A stretch of DNA of 64,000 bases from Amorphophallus konjac (taxonomy: Eukaryota; Streptophyta; Magnoliopsida; Alismatales; Araceae), in the NCBI GenBank assembly GCA_022559845.1, contig CM040126.1:49036458-49100457 (forward strand), given 5' to 3'. Of this stretch, positions 34,549-44,674 are shown one piece after another. The notes below the pieces were generated by a model, which did not search any database, was not told where the DNA came from, and saw nothing but the letters and a program-made list of their open reading frames with translations. Position 1 is the stretch's first letter. Every line of letters begins with the position of its first letter. Made by a program: the position numbers and the translations under genes.

Positions 34549-35181
34549 AGCATCTCTCTCCACCTCCGGGGAGACCTCTGTTTGCTTCGGAGGAATGTTC
34601 GGGTGAAAGTTGGGCGCCGTCGTGAAATTCCAGACCACACCGACCGCCGACGCGCCCACCCAGAAATATTGGGTCTTCCACCCCTTGTGAGAGGAGTCCT
34701 TCACGGAAAGGGACACACAACTCCTATTCCGCTTCGCCTGGATGAAGAAGAAGCCCTTCCCCGCAAGAAGATTATCCTTCAGCTCGAAAAAATAATGGAA
34801 GAGGTCCAGCGAGGTCCTCACCCCACACTGGCCCCAAAGGAAAATGAAGGAGAAGATGAAGGTAAAAGAATTGGAAACCAGCTGGGCGGGAGCCAGCCAG
34901 TAGAACCGAAGTAACTCGGCGACAAAGGAATGGAGGGGCAGGCGAAAGCCACACTTCCAGGCCAAGAGGAAGGAACAGAAGAGGCCAGAACAAGTGGCCA
35001 GGCTAGACTCATGAGGCTCAGGCGCGAAAAACTGGAATCGCCAAGGTAGCCCATACTGGTTCTCCAGTCGTTTCACCTCAGCCTCCCCCAACTCGCTACG
35101 GAGAGGCTCCGACTGTACCAAGAAAACCCTTGGGGTCTGTTCTTTCTGCCGTCCCTTGGTCTCAAGATTTTGGTCCGCCAT
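34544..35181 (-). pseudogene. Antisense accessory gene of a Tat-type element, 5' part of exon 1 (PF04195-like domain)
   Basis: An ATG at 35181 opens a frame that continues to the Tekay-type insertion and resumes at 24857. The translated part has the block CGFRLPLHSFVAELLRFY, then LAPAQLVSNSF, a hydrophobic segment and a final GWKTQYFWV, which is the known layout of 'putative gypsy-type transposon' (PF04195) proteins. Combined with the pieces at 24767-24852 and 20059-21605, the original coding length would be about 756 codons, normal for the family. These proteins are extra ORFs of Tat-type Gypsy elements, often antisense between pol and the 3' LTR. The rightward LTR-like sequence at 35355-36410 fits that position. 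It is inactive because of the insertion and stops. Confidence 0.82.
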
Positions 35182-35346
35182 TGAACAGATGGAGTAGCTG
35201 GAAGAAGAAGGGGAAAGCTCTAGGCCAGAGGACTCCGGAGGGGAAAGAAGCTAAAGGATCGCCACCGCGGAAAAATCTTCTTGCTCCGCAAAGGCCGCTG
35301 CGATTCTCCACTCCTCCGATCTACTCACACGGCACCTGAGCCCCCC

Positions 35347-35354
35347 TATATAAA
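35347..35354 (-). promoter_or_regulatory. Possible TATA box for the antisense accessory gene
   Basis: Minus-strand TTTATATA with following G lies about 165 bases upstream of the ATG at 35181. The plus-strand reading TATATAAA is equally good, so direction is uncertain. Confidence 0.4.
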
Positions 35355-36410
35355 TGCAAAGGAAGGCAAAACTCTAAACCCTGGAGATAAAGGGATGCAA
35401 ACAACGCGCAATGCCTATAACCCCTAGCTGGAGGCAGCTCGGCGATCCGATCTCCCAAGGAGGGGCCTTCTTTTATTCATCATGATGGGCATATTTTCAG
35501 GGCAAGCCGCATCATATGGCCCCTGCCAGAGAGAGATCTCCACCCAACTAGAGCCACGAAAAGTCCAGTCCAAAATGCTACTCGACCGAGCCTAATCTTG
35601 GCTTGGGAGTAGGAGGGGGACAAGTGGAGAGGGGAAATCTAGCCGCTCGTACGGAGAGGCCAAACGAGGTCCAACCCGACCCAAGGAGGCCCAGCTCCTT
35701 GAAGTGGTAGCCCTTGGGCCCACTTAATATAAACCTAATAACTCACTCGGAACAAGCACTTCTTAGGCGCCCTTTGGGTTGGGAAGTCTGAGCATCAGTT
35801 CGATCAGGAAAGCTCCCTCGGAGCCCCTTATTCCCTGTCCCGACCACGCACTCGTCGCTCGGGAAACGTCTCCTGGGCTAGTCCCTCATGCTAGGGTCAA
35901 CTGATGGAAGCTTATCTATGTGGCCGTTACGTGTCCCTTAAAAGCTGGGAGCTCAAGGGGATAGGGGAGATCAAAAGTCCGCATGCCATAAAGAGCCCGC
36001 AAGGAGGACGTAACCCCCCCTGAGACTCCTCAGCTTATAGGAATAATACACTCAACGAGCCACTATTTAAGCTGGAAGAGCCCTATTGTGCAGAGGTAAG
36101 CAAAAAACCTTGAGCAGGAACCACTTCACCTTTCGGTGGAGAGGGATCTGGCGCTCCCATCTTCCCCCTAACTCCTCCCTTTGCACTAGTGCTCTACTAC
36201 ACTTGCTGACTTAAGTATCGGAGTGTTATCCCCGGGGATCTATCCCTGGGCACCCCTGACCTGTTTCCCTTCTTGCAGTTCATACTTCAAGGCTATGTGG
36301 ATATCCTCTTCCCCGCTCAGGAGTAGTGCGAGATCGCCCCTCTTCAGTAATGTTAGCCTTTTCCTTTCACCTAATTCTCAGCATGCTCTTATGTAAATAG
36401 AAAAAATGAT
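35355..36410 (+). repeat. Tat-type LTR-like sequence
   Basis: A CTATTTAA box (36063-36070), the block GACTTAAGTATCGGAG (36208-36223) and a C/T-rich CTTGCAG acceptor-like end occur in the order typical of the 3' part of Tat-type LTRs. The exact ends were not found. GGAGGGGGACAAG near 35615 could be the polypurine tract of the element that owned the antisense gene. No protein-coding gene is seen. Confidence 0.5.
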
Positions 36411-36525
36411 GCATGGAAGGAAGAAAAACTTTTTTATTGCTCAAAATATGCACATAGATAGGCCAAAAGAAAAGGCAAAGAAAAGAAAAGAAAAAATAAA
36501 AAAGATGAGGGATCCCAACTTCTCC

Positions 36526-37419
36526 TTATTCTACAACTGCAAACTGAGGCTCTAGGGGAAATGTCACAATGGTTTTGGCAATGTTGGCAACATGACCTAA
36601 GGCGGCTTCCTTAAGAGTGACAGATTCTTCTAGGATGGCTTCCTCTGCAACTGAGAGACTGGGGGTCACTGGGATGTCAGAGTTAGAGGCATAAGCCTCA
36701 TCCCTCTGAGTGATATTCACCAAGTTCGGGAAAGATTGGTTGGCCTTGAAGATTGCCTGAGTGAATCCCCTCCCGGTGTCGAGGCTGCAGCCTTCCACAT
36801 ATCGCTCCAGAGTGAAGTTCACACACAAGTCTTGAATCTCAAAGGACTTCTTGACATTCTTGATGATGTTCTCCCTCTGAGCCAGGGCTACTCCCAGCTG
36901 CCTCCTCAAAGCATGTCTCTCCTTGTCCACCTCCGACAGCTTTGCTTGTAGGGAAGAGTTCTTGTCTTGGAGGGCAGGCAACTTCTTTCTCCACCTTATC
37001 TCCTTTTGGGTTTGATCTCAAACTACCTGACTAGGGGGATCTGCCACTCGGTCTGCCTTCTTCTTAGCAGCCAGTATCTTCTCCTCGTCTACCTTCACCT
37101 TGGCATCCGTTGCCTTGATCAACTGCTGCATTGCCACAGTAACCCGTTGAGCTTCCTAGAGTTGCGACTTGAGGTCGGCCACCTCCCCCTCTAGTACCGC
37201 TCAAGCTCGTTCAGCTCCTTCCCAGACTTTCCTCTTGTGGCTGGTTCCTTTAAGCATGTGCAGCACCAAGGTCACCGCCTTCAAGCATGCTTGTATGGCT
37301 TGCAATCCTACATTGTGTTCCTACAGTTGCATGTAGGTGTGCTGCACTGCTAAGGAGGAGATACCACGGCACATGTCCATTATTATCTTGGCATCCTGGA
37401 AGCTCGTGGTCTCGGGGAA
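36526..37419 (-). pseudogene. Second antisense accessory gene, C-terminal fragment
   Basis: The minus-strand translation from about 37419 to the stop at 36526 gives a long coiled coil (for example LQAKLSEVDKERHALRRQLG, 36880-36940) preceded by several pieces with stops. It has the same architecture as the C-terminal half of the gene at 20059, followed by a distinct acidic/hydrophobic tail ending EPQFAVVE. The N-terminal PF04195-like part is absent, cut off by the LTR that begins at 37420. Sequence similarity to the first gene is in layout rather than exact words, so it comes from a different family member. Confidence 0.55.
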
Positions 37420-38309
37420 TGTAATGTCCCAGATTTTCGGATCGTATTTCCACGGGTTGTGGATCAATGCATGCCCATTTGGGTTTCGGACTTGAATATT
37501 GGCTTTTCGGACCCTTTGATGGAGGTTATGTGAGTTATTTACGGTCCGTGGCGGCGCATTGAGCGGCTTGACTTTTCCTGAAATTTTTCGGAGTCTGAAT
37601 TGATTTTTCAAGAATTTTTGGGGTTTATGTAAATTTTGTAAATAAAAATGGAAAAATATAATAAAAATAAAAAATAAAAAACCCTTTTTAACCCCCTCTC
37701 CCCCCTCAGTTCTCTCATCTCTCACCCTCTCGCGTCTCTCCTCTCCCTCACACTCCCATCTCTCCTTCCCTCTCCCTTTCTCACCTCCGGCGGCTGATGG
37801 CGGTGACGGAGGGACATGCGGCGAAGTGGCGTGCGGCGAGGATGAAGTCGAGGGGTGTGGCAAGGTGGAGGCGATCGCAGCCGTGGGAGTCGACTGCACG
37901 GGAGATCATCATTTTCGAGGGGTTTTTGACGATAAAAGCTTCAAAAAGATAGGGGGACAGATACCTAGCACTCTCGCGTGTTTTCCCTCGTGATTCCGTG
38001 CTCCAGCGAGGTCGAGAGTGGGTGCATTGCTTATTTGGGGGGAAATGTTCATGTTTGGGATGAGCGGCGGTTTCAGTCGATCTTGGCCTTGATTGTGGTT
38101 TAAACACGATTTTTCGGATGTAGGAATGCCCAGGGATGGATTCCCCTTATTTTTCCCTTCGCGACGTGACAAATGAGGTATGGGATCGAACTCTGCGTGG
38201 AGTTCGGCCCGTTTTCGTGAACCCAACAGAGGACGGCCATGGGTGTGGCCGTCTGCGCCTTGGAGCTGGTATCAGGAAATCCTCGGTATCTAGATCTTAG
38301 GTCGTTACA
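37420..38309 (+). repeat. Tekay-like LTR, probably solo
   Basis: It starts TGTAATGTCCCAGATTTTCGG and ends GGTCGTTACA, matching the ends of the 3.38-kb Tekay-type LTR but in plus orientation and only 890 bases long. It has no following primer site at the expected place; a CTGGTATCAG string lies just inside its end. Flanks GGGAA and GTGTA do not match, so the target duplication is lost or the right side was replaced. Confidence 0.65.
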
Positions 38310-38595
38310 GTGTATTTGTTCATGATTTCACTGCTTTCATTTTAAGGGTCCGATACTACACTACTTTATTTTTAATCCATATTCGGTGTTTGTTCGTTTT
38401 TCTTGCAAGGGTAATCAAAAGAAGACTCTCTTCATCGGCCGGCCAAGAGAAGAGAAAGAAGAAACTCACACAAATCTCCCACACCCAAGGTAAAAGCGTG
38501 ATCACTTTGTTCTTTCTATTTTTGGGGTCTTCGGCCCCTAGCGATCACACATCATGCATCACACATGCACTCATGCGTGATTTCTGATTTCTCTC
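38310..38595 (+). repeat. Fragment of a TGTAGACACGCC-family (Tat-like) LTR
   Basis: GCAAGGGTAATCAAAAGAAG, CATCGGCCGGCC and the TAGCGATCACA block align with 11020-11190 of the young Tat-like LTR, with many differences. It abuts the Tekay-like LTR at 38309 with no intact end. Confidence 0.65.
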
Positions 38596-38599
38596 CGTT

Positions 38600-39567
38600 T
38601 ATTTTCTGTGAAAACCCGCGGACAGCAACTCTCGCGGTCTTGGCTCTCCCCCCATATTCCTCGTTCCATAACATCGTTCACACCCACTTGGGCACTCCAG
38701 GCTGAGTGGCCAGATAAGTGGCCGCCCATCAGAGCTGGGTTGTCAGATCTTTGGCCGCCCAGCAGAAGCACTGGTGGCCATCGATTTGGCCGACTTCTGC
38801 TAGGTTGTTCCAGACAGTACACCCCTCCTAGGTGCCGTTCCATGCCCCAATTACTTCCAGACGATGGGGGAACAATGGAGAATCACTTCTAGGGCATTCA
38901 CACCACTGGAAAATCACATTTAACCTACAAATCCACGCTCGGATCGATCGAAATCCTCCACTCAAACTTCGAGCGTGTTTTTGTCAAAATAAGAAATAAG
39001 CTCTCTCCCGGCCTCACCGCAGCATGAAAACGAGGAGAAATAGTAAATGAAGGTCCGGGATCCATCCCCCTACCTTTACCAAATCTTTTCTGCATTAAAA
39101 ACGCTGGATCACTGCAAAATCAAAGTCAATTCCATGGCCGGCTCGCGAACTCCATGAATGCACGCCGCGCCACTCCACCGCCTGATCCTCGTTTCCATCC
39201 TCGCCGTTCGTCACCCATGTCACACTCTGTCTCGCCCGCCTCATCCTGCACTGGAGAGAAGGAGAGAAATAAGAGAGTGAGGGAGAGAATGAGCGAAGAG
39301 AGAAGGGGTGGGGGTCTAAATAGGGTTGATTTTGGGATTTTAAAATCTTAAAAATAGAAAAATTATCAAATTTCAACCTAACATTCTTCAAAAAATGCAT
39401 AACTTACATGTTACGTCACGGAGACTAAAAACAAATTATTATCTCATATTTGAGGATCCAAAGATCTAATATTTAAAAGTTTTCTTATATTTCGAAAACA
39501 CGATCTGAAACTTGCAGAAACACTCCGTAACCTGCAGATGCCCAATCCGAAGTCCCCAGATATTACA
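38600..39567 (-). repeat. Tekay-like LTR fragment, minus orientation
   Basis: The right end reads CCAGATATTACA, and the interior GATCCATCCCCCTACCT, the GAGAGTGAGGGAGAG tract and the GGGGGTCTAAATAGGG promoter region align in order with 33900-34543. It has diverged well beyond the intact copy, and its left part is missing. Confidence 0.6.
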
Positions 39568-40085
39568 ATGTAGACTAAGTGAGGCATGATCATAGACTTA
39601 ACCATAAGAAGTTATTGCTCTCCTGCGTTACTCCTCAATGACTCATCACGTACTTGGTGGTTACAATGACGGTTACAATCAGTGATAACATTCATCTCTC
39701 TATGATAAAGGCCATGATTATAGGTAATGACCTCGTTAAACCTCTACGATGGAAGTCATGATTGCAAGTAATGGCCCCATTAAGGGAATGACCTCCATGA
39801 AACATGGAGGGGGGACCCTATCCTTCACCATAAATAGAGAAGGTCATTGTCAAGCTAAGGTATACCCAACACACAACATAAGGCACCTTAGTATGGAAAC
39901 TACTCCTATTTTATTGTTCTGACTTAAGTATCAGGGAGTTTTTTCCTGAGAAAAACCCATAGAGTCCTTTGATCCTCTTCTCTTATTGGCAGGTCTTCTA
40001 ACTATGGCGCAATCAATTTCCTGTTCATCACAATCCCCGAGCAACCATCAGATCCAAGCATCTTCACCTGTATATGCACAGTTAT
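39568..40085 (+). repeat. 3' part of a Tat-type LTR
   Basis: A CATAAATA box (39829-39836) and GACTTAAGTATCAGGGAG (39921-39938) lie in the same order as at 36063 and 36208. A TATTGGCAG acceptor-like string follows. The boundaries are uncertain. Confidence 0.5.
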
Positions 40086-40535
40086 CCTGAGTTTTGATTT
40101 GACAACTTTAGGGGCCCCCCTCGGGGAGAAAAAAAATAGAATGTGACAGGGGAGAAGAAAAAGAAGTGTCAAATGGAATCAATAAACAAAAAGATGTCAC
40201 GAATCATTTGACAAAGAATAAGCTTTCCGTGGGATAATTTAAAATTGGTCAAATTTTTACTAAGCAAGCAAATGGAATAAAGATGGAGATATGATCCACT
40301 TATTTTGTGAAGCTGCAATGGAAGATGTGAACCATTTCTTAGCCACCAGTGATATTGCAGAGAAATCCAGAGAAATAAGATGAACATTTTTATCATTTTT
40401 CTGATGACAAATTGGTTACAATTTGTTTTTCATAATTTTACATTTTCAACATGTAGTGGAAAATAATAATTGGAATATAATAAATTCTAAAGTCATTTAA
40501 TATCATGGATTTATCTTTCAGAATTTATTTTAATA
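40086..40535. other. AT-rich sequence without recognised features
   Basis: No gene, RNA or repeat was recognised here. Confidence 0.5.
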
Positions 40536-40540
40536 CTAAG
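40536..40540. repeat. Target-site duplication, left copy (CTAAG)
   Basis: It matches 41399-41403. Confidence 0.88.
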
Positions 40541-41398
40541 TGTAAGACATAAATCTGATTTTTATGTCACGTATCACTTTCTCTACTTCTTTGACAGTAG
40601 AGTCGTCCGGCACCCGTGGAAGCCTACAAACACCAGAAGTGAACGGGGCGTCATAAGGAGTCCTGCGTGTTACTCCAGGGGACAACCCTCCGATATTTAA
40701 GTCAGCAACGATTTTAAGAAAAGAATAGAGAAGAGATGAGGAGAGAGAGATGAAGGTCGTAGTAGAGGATCCGAGAGACGCGTAGACCCTCTGCACGAGC
40801 GTTCGCCGCTCTCAGTGGGGGTTCGGAGAGTGCTCGCTGGGTGATAAGGTCGTGTAAGGGGGGTTCTCTCTCTGGACGTAGTATGGTGTGACCTTTCTAT
40901 CGCTGTAGTAGGACCGGTTACTCTGTTCTCAGTAAGAAACTTTTGGCAGAAGTTCCACCGTGTCTTCACTTCTCTGTCGATGTCCCTTTTATAGGGGATT
41001 GTCCTGCAGTGGGAGGCATATCCCTTAACAGGGAAGGGCGTAGGTAGTGGAGTAACGTTCTCCGTGATCGTGGCGGGAGTTACCCGTTGCGGGACGAGTA
41101 TCCCGGAGTCAGTCGATCCCTGGCCGAGTCTTACGGCGCTCGTGGGACGTGCTCGTCTTTTATGGGGTAAGAGCCAACGTCGTGGGGGGTAACGGTCGGT
41201 CGTCGGAGGTTCTTCCGGCGGTCATTACGCTTGGGCCGTAGCCCTTCGTGCTCTGTCGAATCTGATGTCGAGTCGTATTGGGCCGCGTCTAGATGGGCTG
41301 CGGCCGTCGGGCGCCCTTGGGCGCGTTGCATATAGTGGTTTGAGTTGGGCTCGGTGTAACCGGACTTTATTTGGGTCGAGCCGGATTTACCCTCCTCA
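40541..41398 (-). repeat. Solo LTR of a Tat-type Gypsy element
   Basis: The 858-base unit has ends TGTAAG...CCTCA (plus strand) and perfect 5-bp duplications CTAAG on both sides. In minus orientation a TATAAAA box (40987-40993) precedes GACTTAAATATCGGAG (40688-40703), the block also seen in the two other Tat-type LTRs. No internal sequence remains, as expected after recombination between two LTRs. Confidence 0.85.
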
Positions 41399-41403
41399 CT
41401 AAG
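41399..41403. repeat. Target-site duplication, right copy (CTAAG)
   Basis: It matches 40536-40540. Confidence 0.88.
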
Positions 41404-41790
41404 TATAAATTATTTTTTTATATGTAACTAGAAATAATTTTTTAACTTTTGCTGTTTTGTGCTATTGCAAAAAATAAATTTGAATACATTGGCTTTGATA
41501 ATATTTTAGTTTTAAACTTTTAATAAAAAAATAGATTAAAAATAAATTGAAATCTATGTAAATATTATACATGCATTTTCAAAAAATATTTAACTTGTAA
41601 ATTATAATTTATTTTTTAGTTATATAATATTGTGAATAGTATTTTTAGCATTATTCTACGATTCATATCTGAAATGGATGTGAATATGGAATTTATGGTT
41701 CTGTACGTTTATATATTTAGATGCATAAATGCATGCTAATATATACAGACCACGAGAAATTTTCAGGAAACAATGTGGAAAGTTAACTCA

Positions 41791-41824
41791 CCCCCGTGCA
41801 AGGATGACACGCACAAATCGAGAA
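41791..41824 (+). pseudogene. U6 snRNA fragment (pseudogene)
   Basis: CAAGGATGACACGCACAAAT within this 34-base piece matches the conserved 3' half of plant U6 spliceosomal RNA, and CGAGAA follows as in U6. The 5' half and the upstream USE/TATA elements of a functional U6 gene are absent. GTGGAAAGTTAACTCA (41775-41790) and GTGGAAAATTAACTTA (41825-41840) flank it as a 16-base direct repeat with two mismatches, which looks like a target duplication from an insertion event. Not functional. Confidence 0.85.
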
Positions 41825-42987
41825 GTGGAAAATTAACTTATTTTGATTGTATTTTTTAGAACAAATTTAAATAAGGAATTAATTTTGGGTGTTACATATT
41901 TTGTAGACTCAACTGCATAAATCTATAAATTAATATATAAAAAACCAGAGTGGTCACCAAGTGCATGCAACACTCTACATATAGATAATGCATGAGTTAC
42001 ATATTTTAATAACCAGTAACAAATTAAATAGAATAAAAATTATATTTTCACACATATACTCAACTTATTCTTCTGACAACTGAATTTTATTCATGCTCAT
42101 TTTAGTAAAAAAATAACAATTTTCATCATGTGGACTATATTTTCATATATACTAGTTTAATCTTTTCCTATTGTTTCAATTATTTATATGTACGAAACAC
42201 TTTTAATCGAAGGAAATATTTTTATCATCATAAAAATACATTTGATATGCAACTTTTGACCAGTTTAATATTGCTAGTATACAATGTTATACCAAGAGTA
42301 GGAAACTTTCTAAAAATTCGTAAAAGATAATCAGTTTTAAAATTTCGAACATGTCACAATATTGATGGATGAGTATCATTATGTACTTTTTAAGTATTTT
42401 TATGTAAATAATACTCTAATGATGTTATTTCAGAAAGCACTCGGTCAAGGCAGGTTCTCTTTAACTGCCGAGTCATAATTGTACTGTTGGAGCGAACAGC
42501 ATGAGAATATGCATTCACTTTCGGATGAGATTGCACCGTCACCATCTCTCTCAGGAAGTAACCTGGGCGCATGGTTGTCGCCGGCTAGAATATGTCCGAA
42601 AATCAATGATTTCTTATCGGTAAAATCATGGTTCGATAATTCAACGACATGTATCGACTCGGTCTGAGATATGATATAATAAAGTCTAATTTGAAGAGAT
42701 TTTGACTTGACTCGATACGACTCGAGTGTAACTCAGAGTAACTCGATCGACTTAATTAAAATAAAATGTTATATATTTAAATTTATTCTAATCGGACCGA
42801 ATTAATAAATCATAAAGATAATCTAGTCACTTCACTCCCGTACGTTCACCAACTTGTCAAAATAGTCGAGTCCAAAGATGAATGCCCTCATAATGAGATA
42901 ATCCTATCCTCACATCTACTTATTCTCCCATCTTTGGTGACTGTTGTCCATCAATTCTCGTGAAGTTTATAAAGGGTTCAAAGATGT

Positions 42988-42993
42988 CACGTG
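42988..42993. promoter_or_regulatory. G-box (CACGTG) upstream of the chalcone isomerase gene
   Basis: CACGTG lies 490 bases before the start codon within TCACGTGA, and a TAACTG MYB-like site follows within about 15 bases. G-box plus MYB sites are a known light/flavonoid-pathway combination. Whether this pair is used is not shown by the sequence. Confidence 0.4.
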
Positions 42994-43405
42994 ACAGGTA
43001 GTAACTGAGGATATATAGCGAATGGTAGCGAGCCAACGATGAGATAATTCCAATTTCCAGATGGTAACTAAAGGATACCGAGTCATTATGGCCAAGGGTG
43101 GATGAGATAATGCAGATAACAACAACGGATGTTGGTGCCGTAATCCTTTAACCAATACGTGCACCAGATCCAGTCCATCAGCAGAGCTCACTCCTTGATC
43201 GGGAGGGATTCACTGCACCTTCGTCCCTCCCACCCACCAGTCCCCCCCCCCCCCCCCCCCCCGTCCGATCCTCCCATTAGCACGCGGCCACCAACCCGGC
43301 GCAACGTGTTGCTGTACCCTACTTCGTGAACGGCGCCCACCAACCCCCATCTCCGCCCCCAATATAACCCCAAAAATACCGTACCTGCCATCCCCGGTCT
43401 CCTCC

Positions 43406-43413
43406 CATATATG
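43406..43413 (+). promoter_or_regulatory. Possible TATA element of the chalcone isomerase gene
   Basis: CATATATG in a C-rich context lies 65-72 bases before the ATG, leaving room for a short 5' UTR. AATATAAC near 43361 is an alternative. Confidence 0.35.
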
Positions 43414-43477
43414 TCTCCTCCCGCCCCCCCCCCCCCCGCATCCAGCCACCGAAGGGCGAAGTGAACAGAGGAAAAGG

Positions 43478-44574
43478 ATGGCGGCGGTGGAGCTGCCCGC
43501 CGTGTCGGAGCTGCAGGTGGAGGCGTTCGTGTTCCCACCCACCGTGAAGCCCCCCGGCACCTCCAAGACCCTGTTCCTCGGCGGCGCAGGTCGGGCCTCC
43601 CCCCCTTCCCTCCTCCGCCGTGCCCATGCACAGATCCAAGTTCTCCTCTTTCTTTCTCTTTCTCTCTTCTCATCTTGCTGGTCGTGATCCAGGGGTGAGG
43701 GGACTGGAGATCGAGGGCAGGTTCATCAAGTTCACGCGGATCGGGGTCTACCTGGAGGCCGCGGCCGTCCCGTTGCTCGCCGTCAACTGGAAGGGGAAGA
43801 CGCCCGACGAGCTGGCGGGCTCCGTCGGCTTCTTCCGCGACATCGTGACAGGTGAGTCGGGTCGTGGCAAGAGGATATATACTGCCTCCTCGTGCTACCG
43901 GGGACTGGGCAGTGGTCACTGATGCGGTTTGGAACGATGCCCTTTTGCTTCCGTGCGCAGGGCCCTTCGAGAAGTTCATCAGGGTGACCATGATCCTGCC
44001 ACTGACGGGGCTGGAGTACTCCAACAAGGTGTCGGAACACTGCGTGGCCTACTGGAAGGCCATCGGCATCTACACGGACGCCGAAGCCGATGCCGTGGAG
44101 AAGGTTAAGGCCGCCTTCAAGGAAGAAACTTTCCCCCCGGGCACCTCCATCCTCTTCACGCAGTCCCCTTCCGGGACGCTGACGGTGAGTTTCCGCCGCC
44201 GCTGCGGCAACAATATCAAACACCACCCCCTTTTTTCTTTGCCCTGTTTCTCGCGAGTTCCAATAATGGCACTGACAGCGCTCGGCCGTCTTCGATCATG
44301 CTGCTGTAATGGAACCGCGCAGATTGCGTTCTCCAAGGACGGCGGGGTGCCGGAGTCGGGCAAGACGGTTATAGAGAACAAGGCAATGTCGGAGGCGCTC
44401 TTGGAGTCCATCATCGGCGAGCACGGCGTCTCCCCTGAAGCCAAGAGGAGCTTGGCGTCGCGGGTGTCGCAGCTTCTGGGGGAGCATAACCCCGCCGACA
44501 CCGTCCAGCCGCAGCCGGAGGAGGTCCAGAAGAAGGAAGACCAGCCGGAGGAGGTGAAGACAGACATCAAATAA
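43478..44574 (+). CDS. CHI: Chalcone-flavanone isomerase, type I (four exons)
   Basis: Exons 43478-43589, 43693-43851, 43961-44184 and 44323-44574 have GT..AG introns and consistent phases (1, 1, 0) and encode 248 residues, close to the 220-245 usual for the family. Four exons is the standard CHI layout. The enzyme closes chalcone to (2S)-flavanone early in flavonoid synthesis in the cytosol/ER-associated complex. Landmarks are [41 protein letters not shown] and [12 protein letters not shown]. The Ser-Ile in LESIIG marks type I. Alfalfa CHI residues R36, T48 and Y106 are kept (R40, T52, Y110), but A49 is Arg (R53) and N113 is His (H117). The C-terminus has an acidic/lysine-rich tail with two QPEEV units. 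The frame is intact. Activity is uncertain because of the two substitutions. Confidence 0.95.
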
Positions 44575-44607
44575 GAATAGTCTCTCCGCTCGGTAGAGGC
44601 AGTGATG

Positions 44608-44613
44608 AATAAA
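44608..44613 (+). other. Polyadenylation signal of the chalcone isomerase gene
   Basis: AATAAA lies 34 bases after the stop codon. Confidence 0.55.
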
Positions 44614-44651
44614 ATACCAGTTGTCGGGCAGGCCATGTGATCTTCTTGGGA

Positions 44652-44674
44652 AGAGAGAGAGAGAGAGAGAGAGA
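44652..44674. repeat. (GA)n microsatellite
   Basis: About eleven GA dinucleotides lie just downstream of the chalcone isomerase gene. Confidence 0.95.

Larger units (their letters stand above)
41404..43187. other. AT-rich intergenic region upstream of the chalcone isomerase gene
   Basis: No protein gene or full transposon was recognised. It contains the U6 fragment at 41791 and a G-box at 42988. Short ORFs here have no family resemblance. Confidence 0.6.

Noticed and set aside
41761..41850. Functional U6 snRNA gene
   Set aside because: The 5' stem-loop, the ACAGAG box and the upstream promoter elements are missing and the match covers only about 34 bases.
43245..43262. Poly-C tract as a promoter element of the chalcone isomerase gene
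   Set aside because: It is a homopolymer, common in this window (also at 23575, 43424 and, as poly-G, 46297), and often of uncertain length in assemblies.
43188..44027. 279-codon minus-strand ORF
   Set aside because: It is a shadow of the GC-rich chalcone isomerase exons and upstream poly-C tracts; it has no family resemblance.
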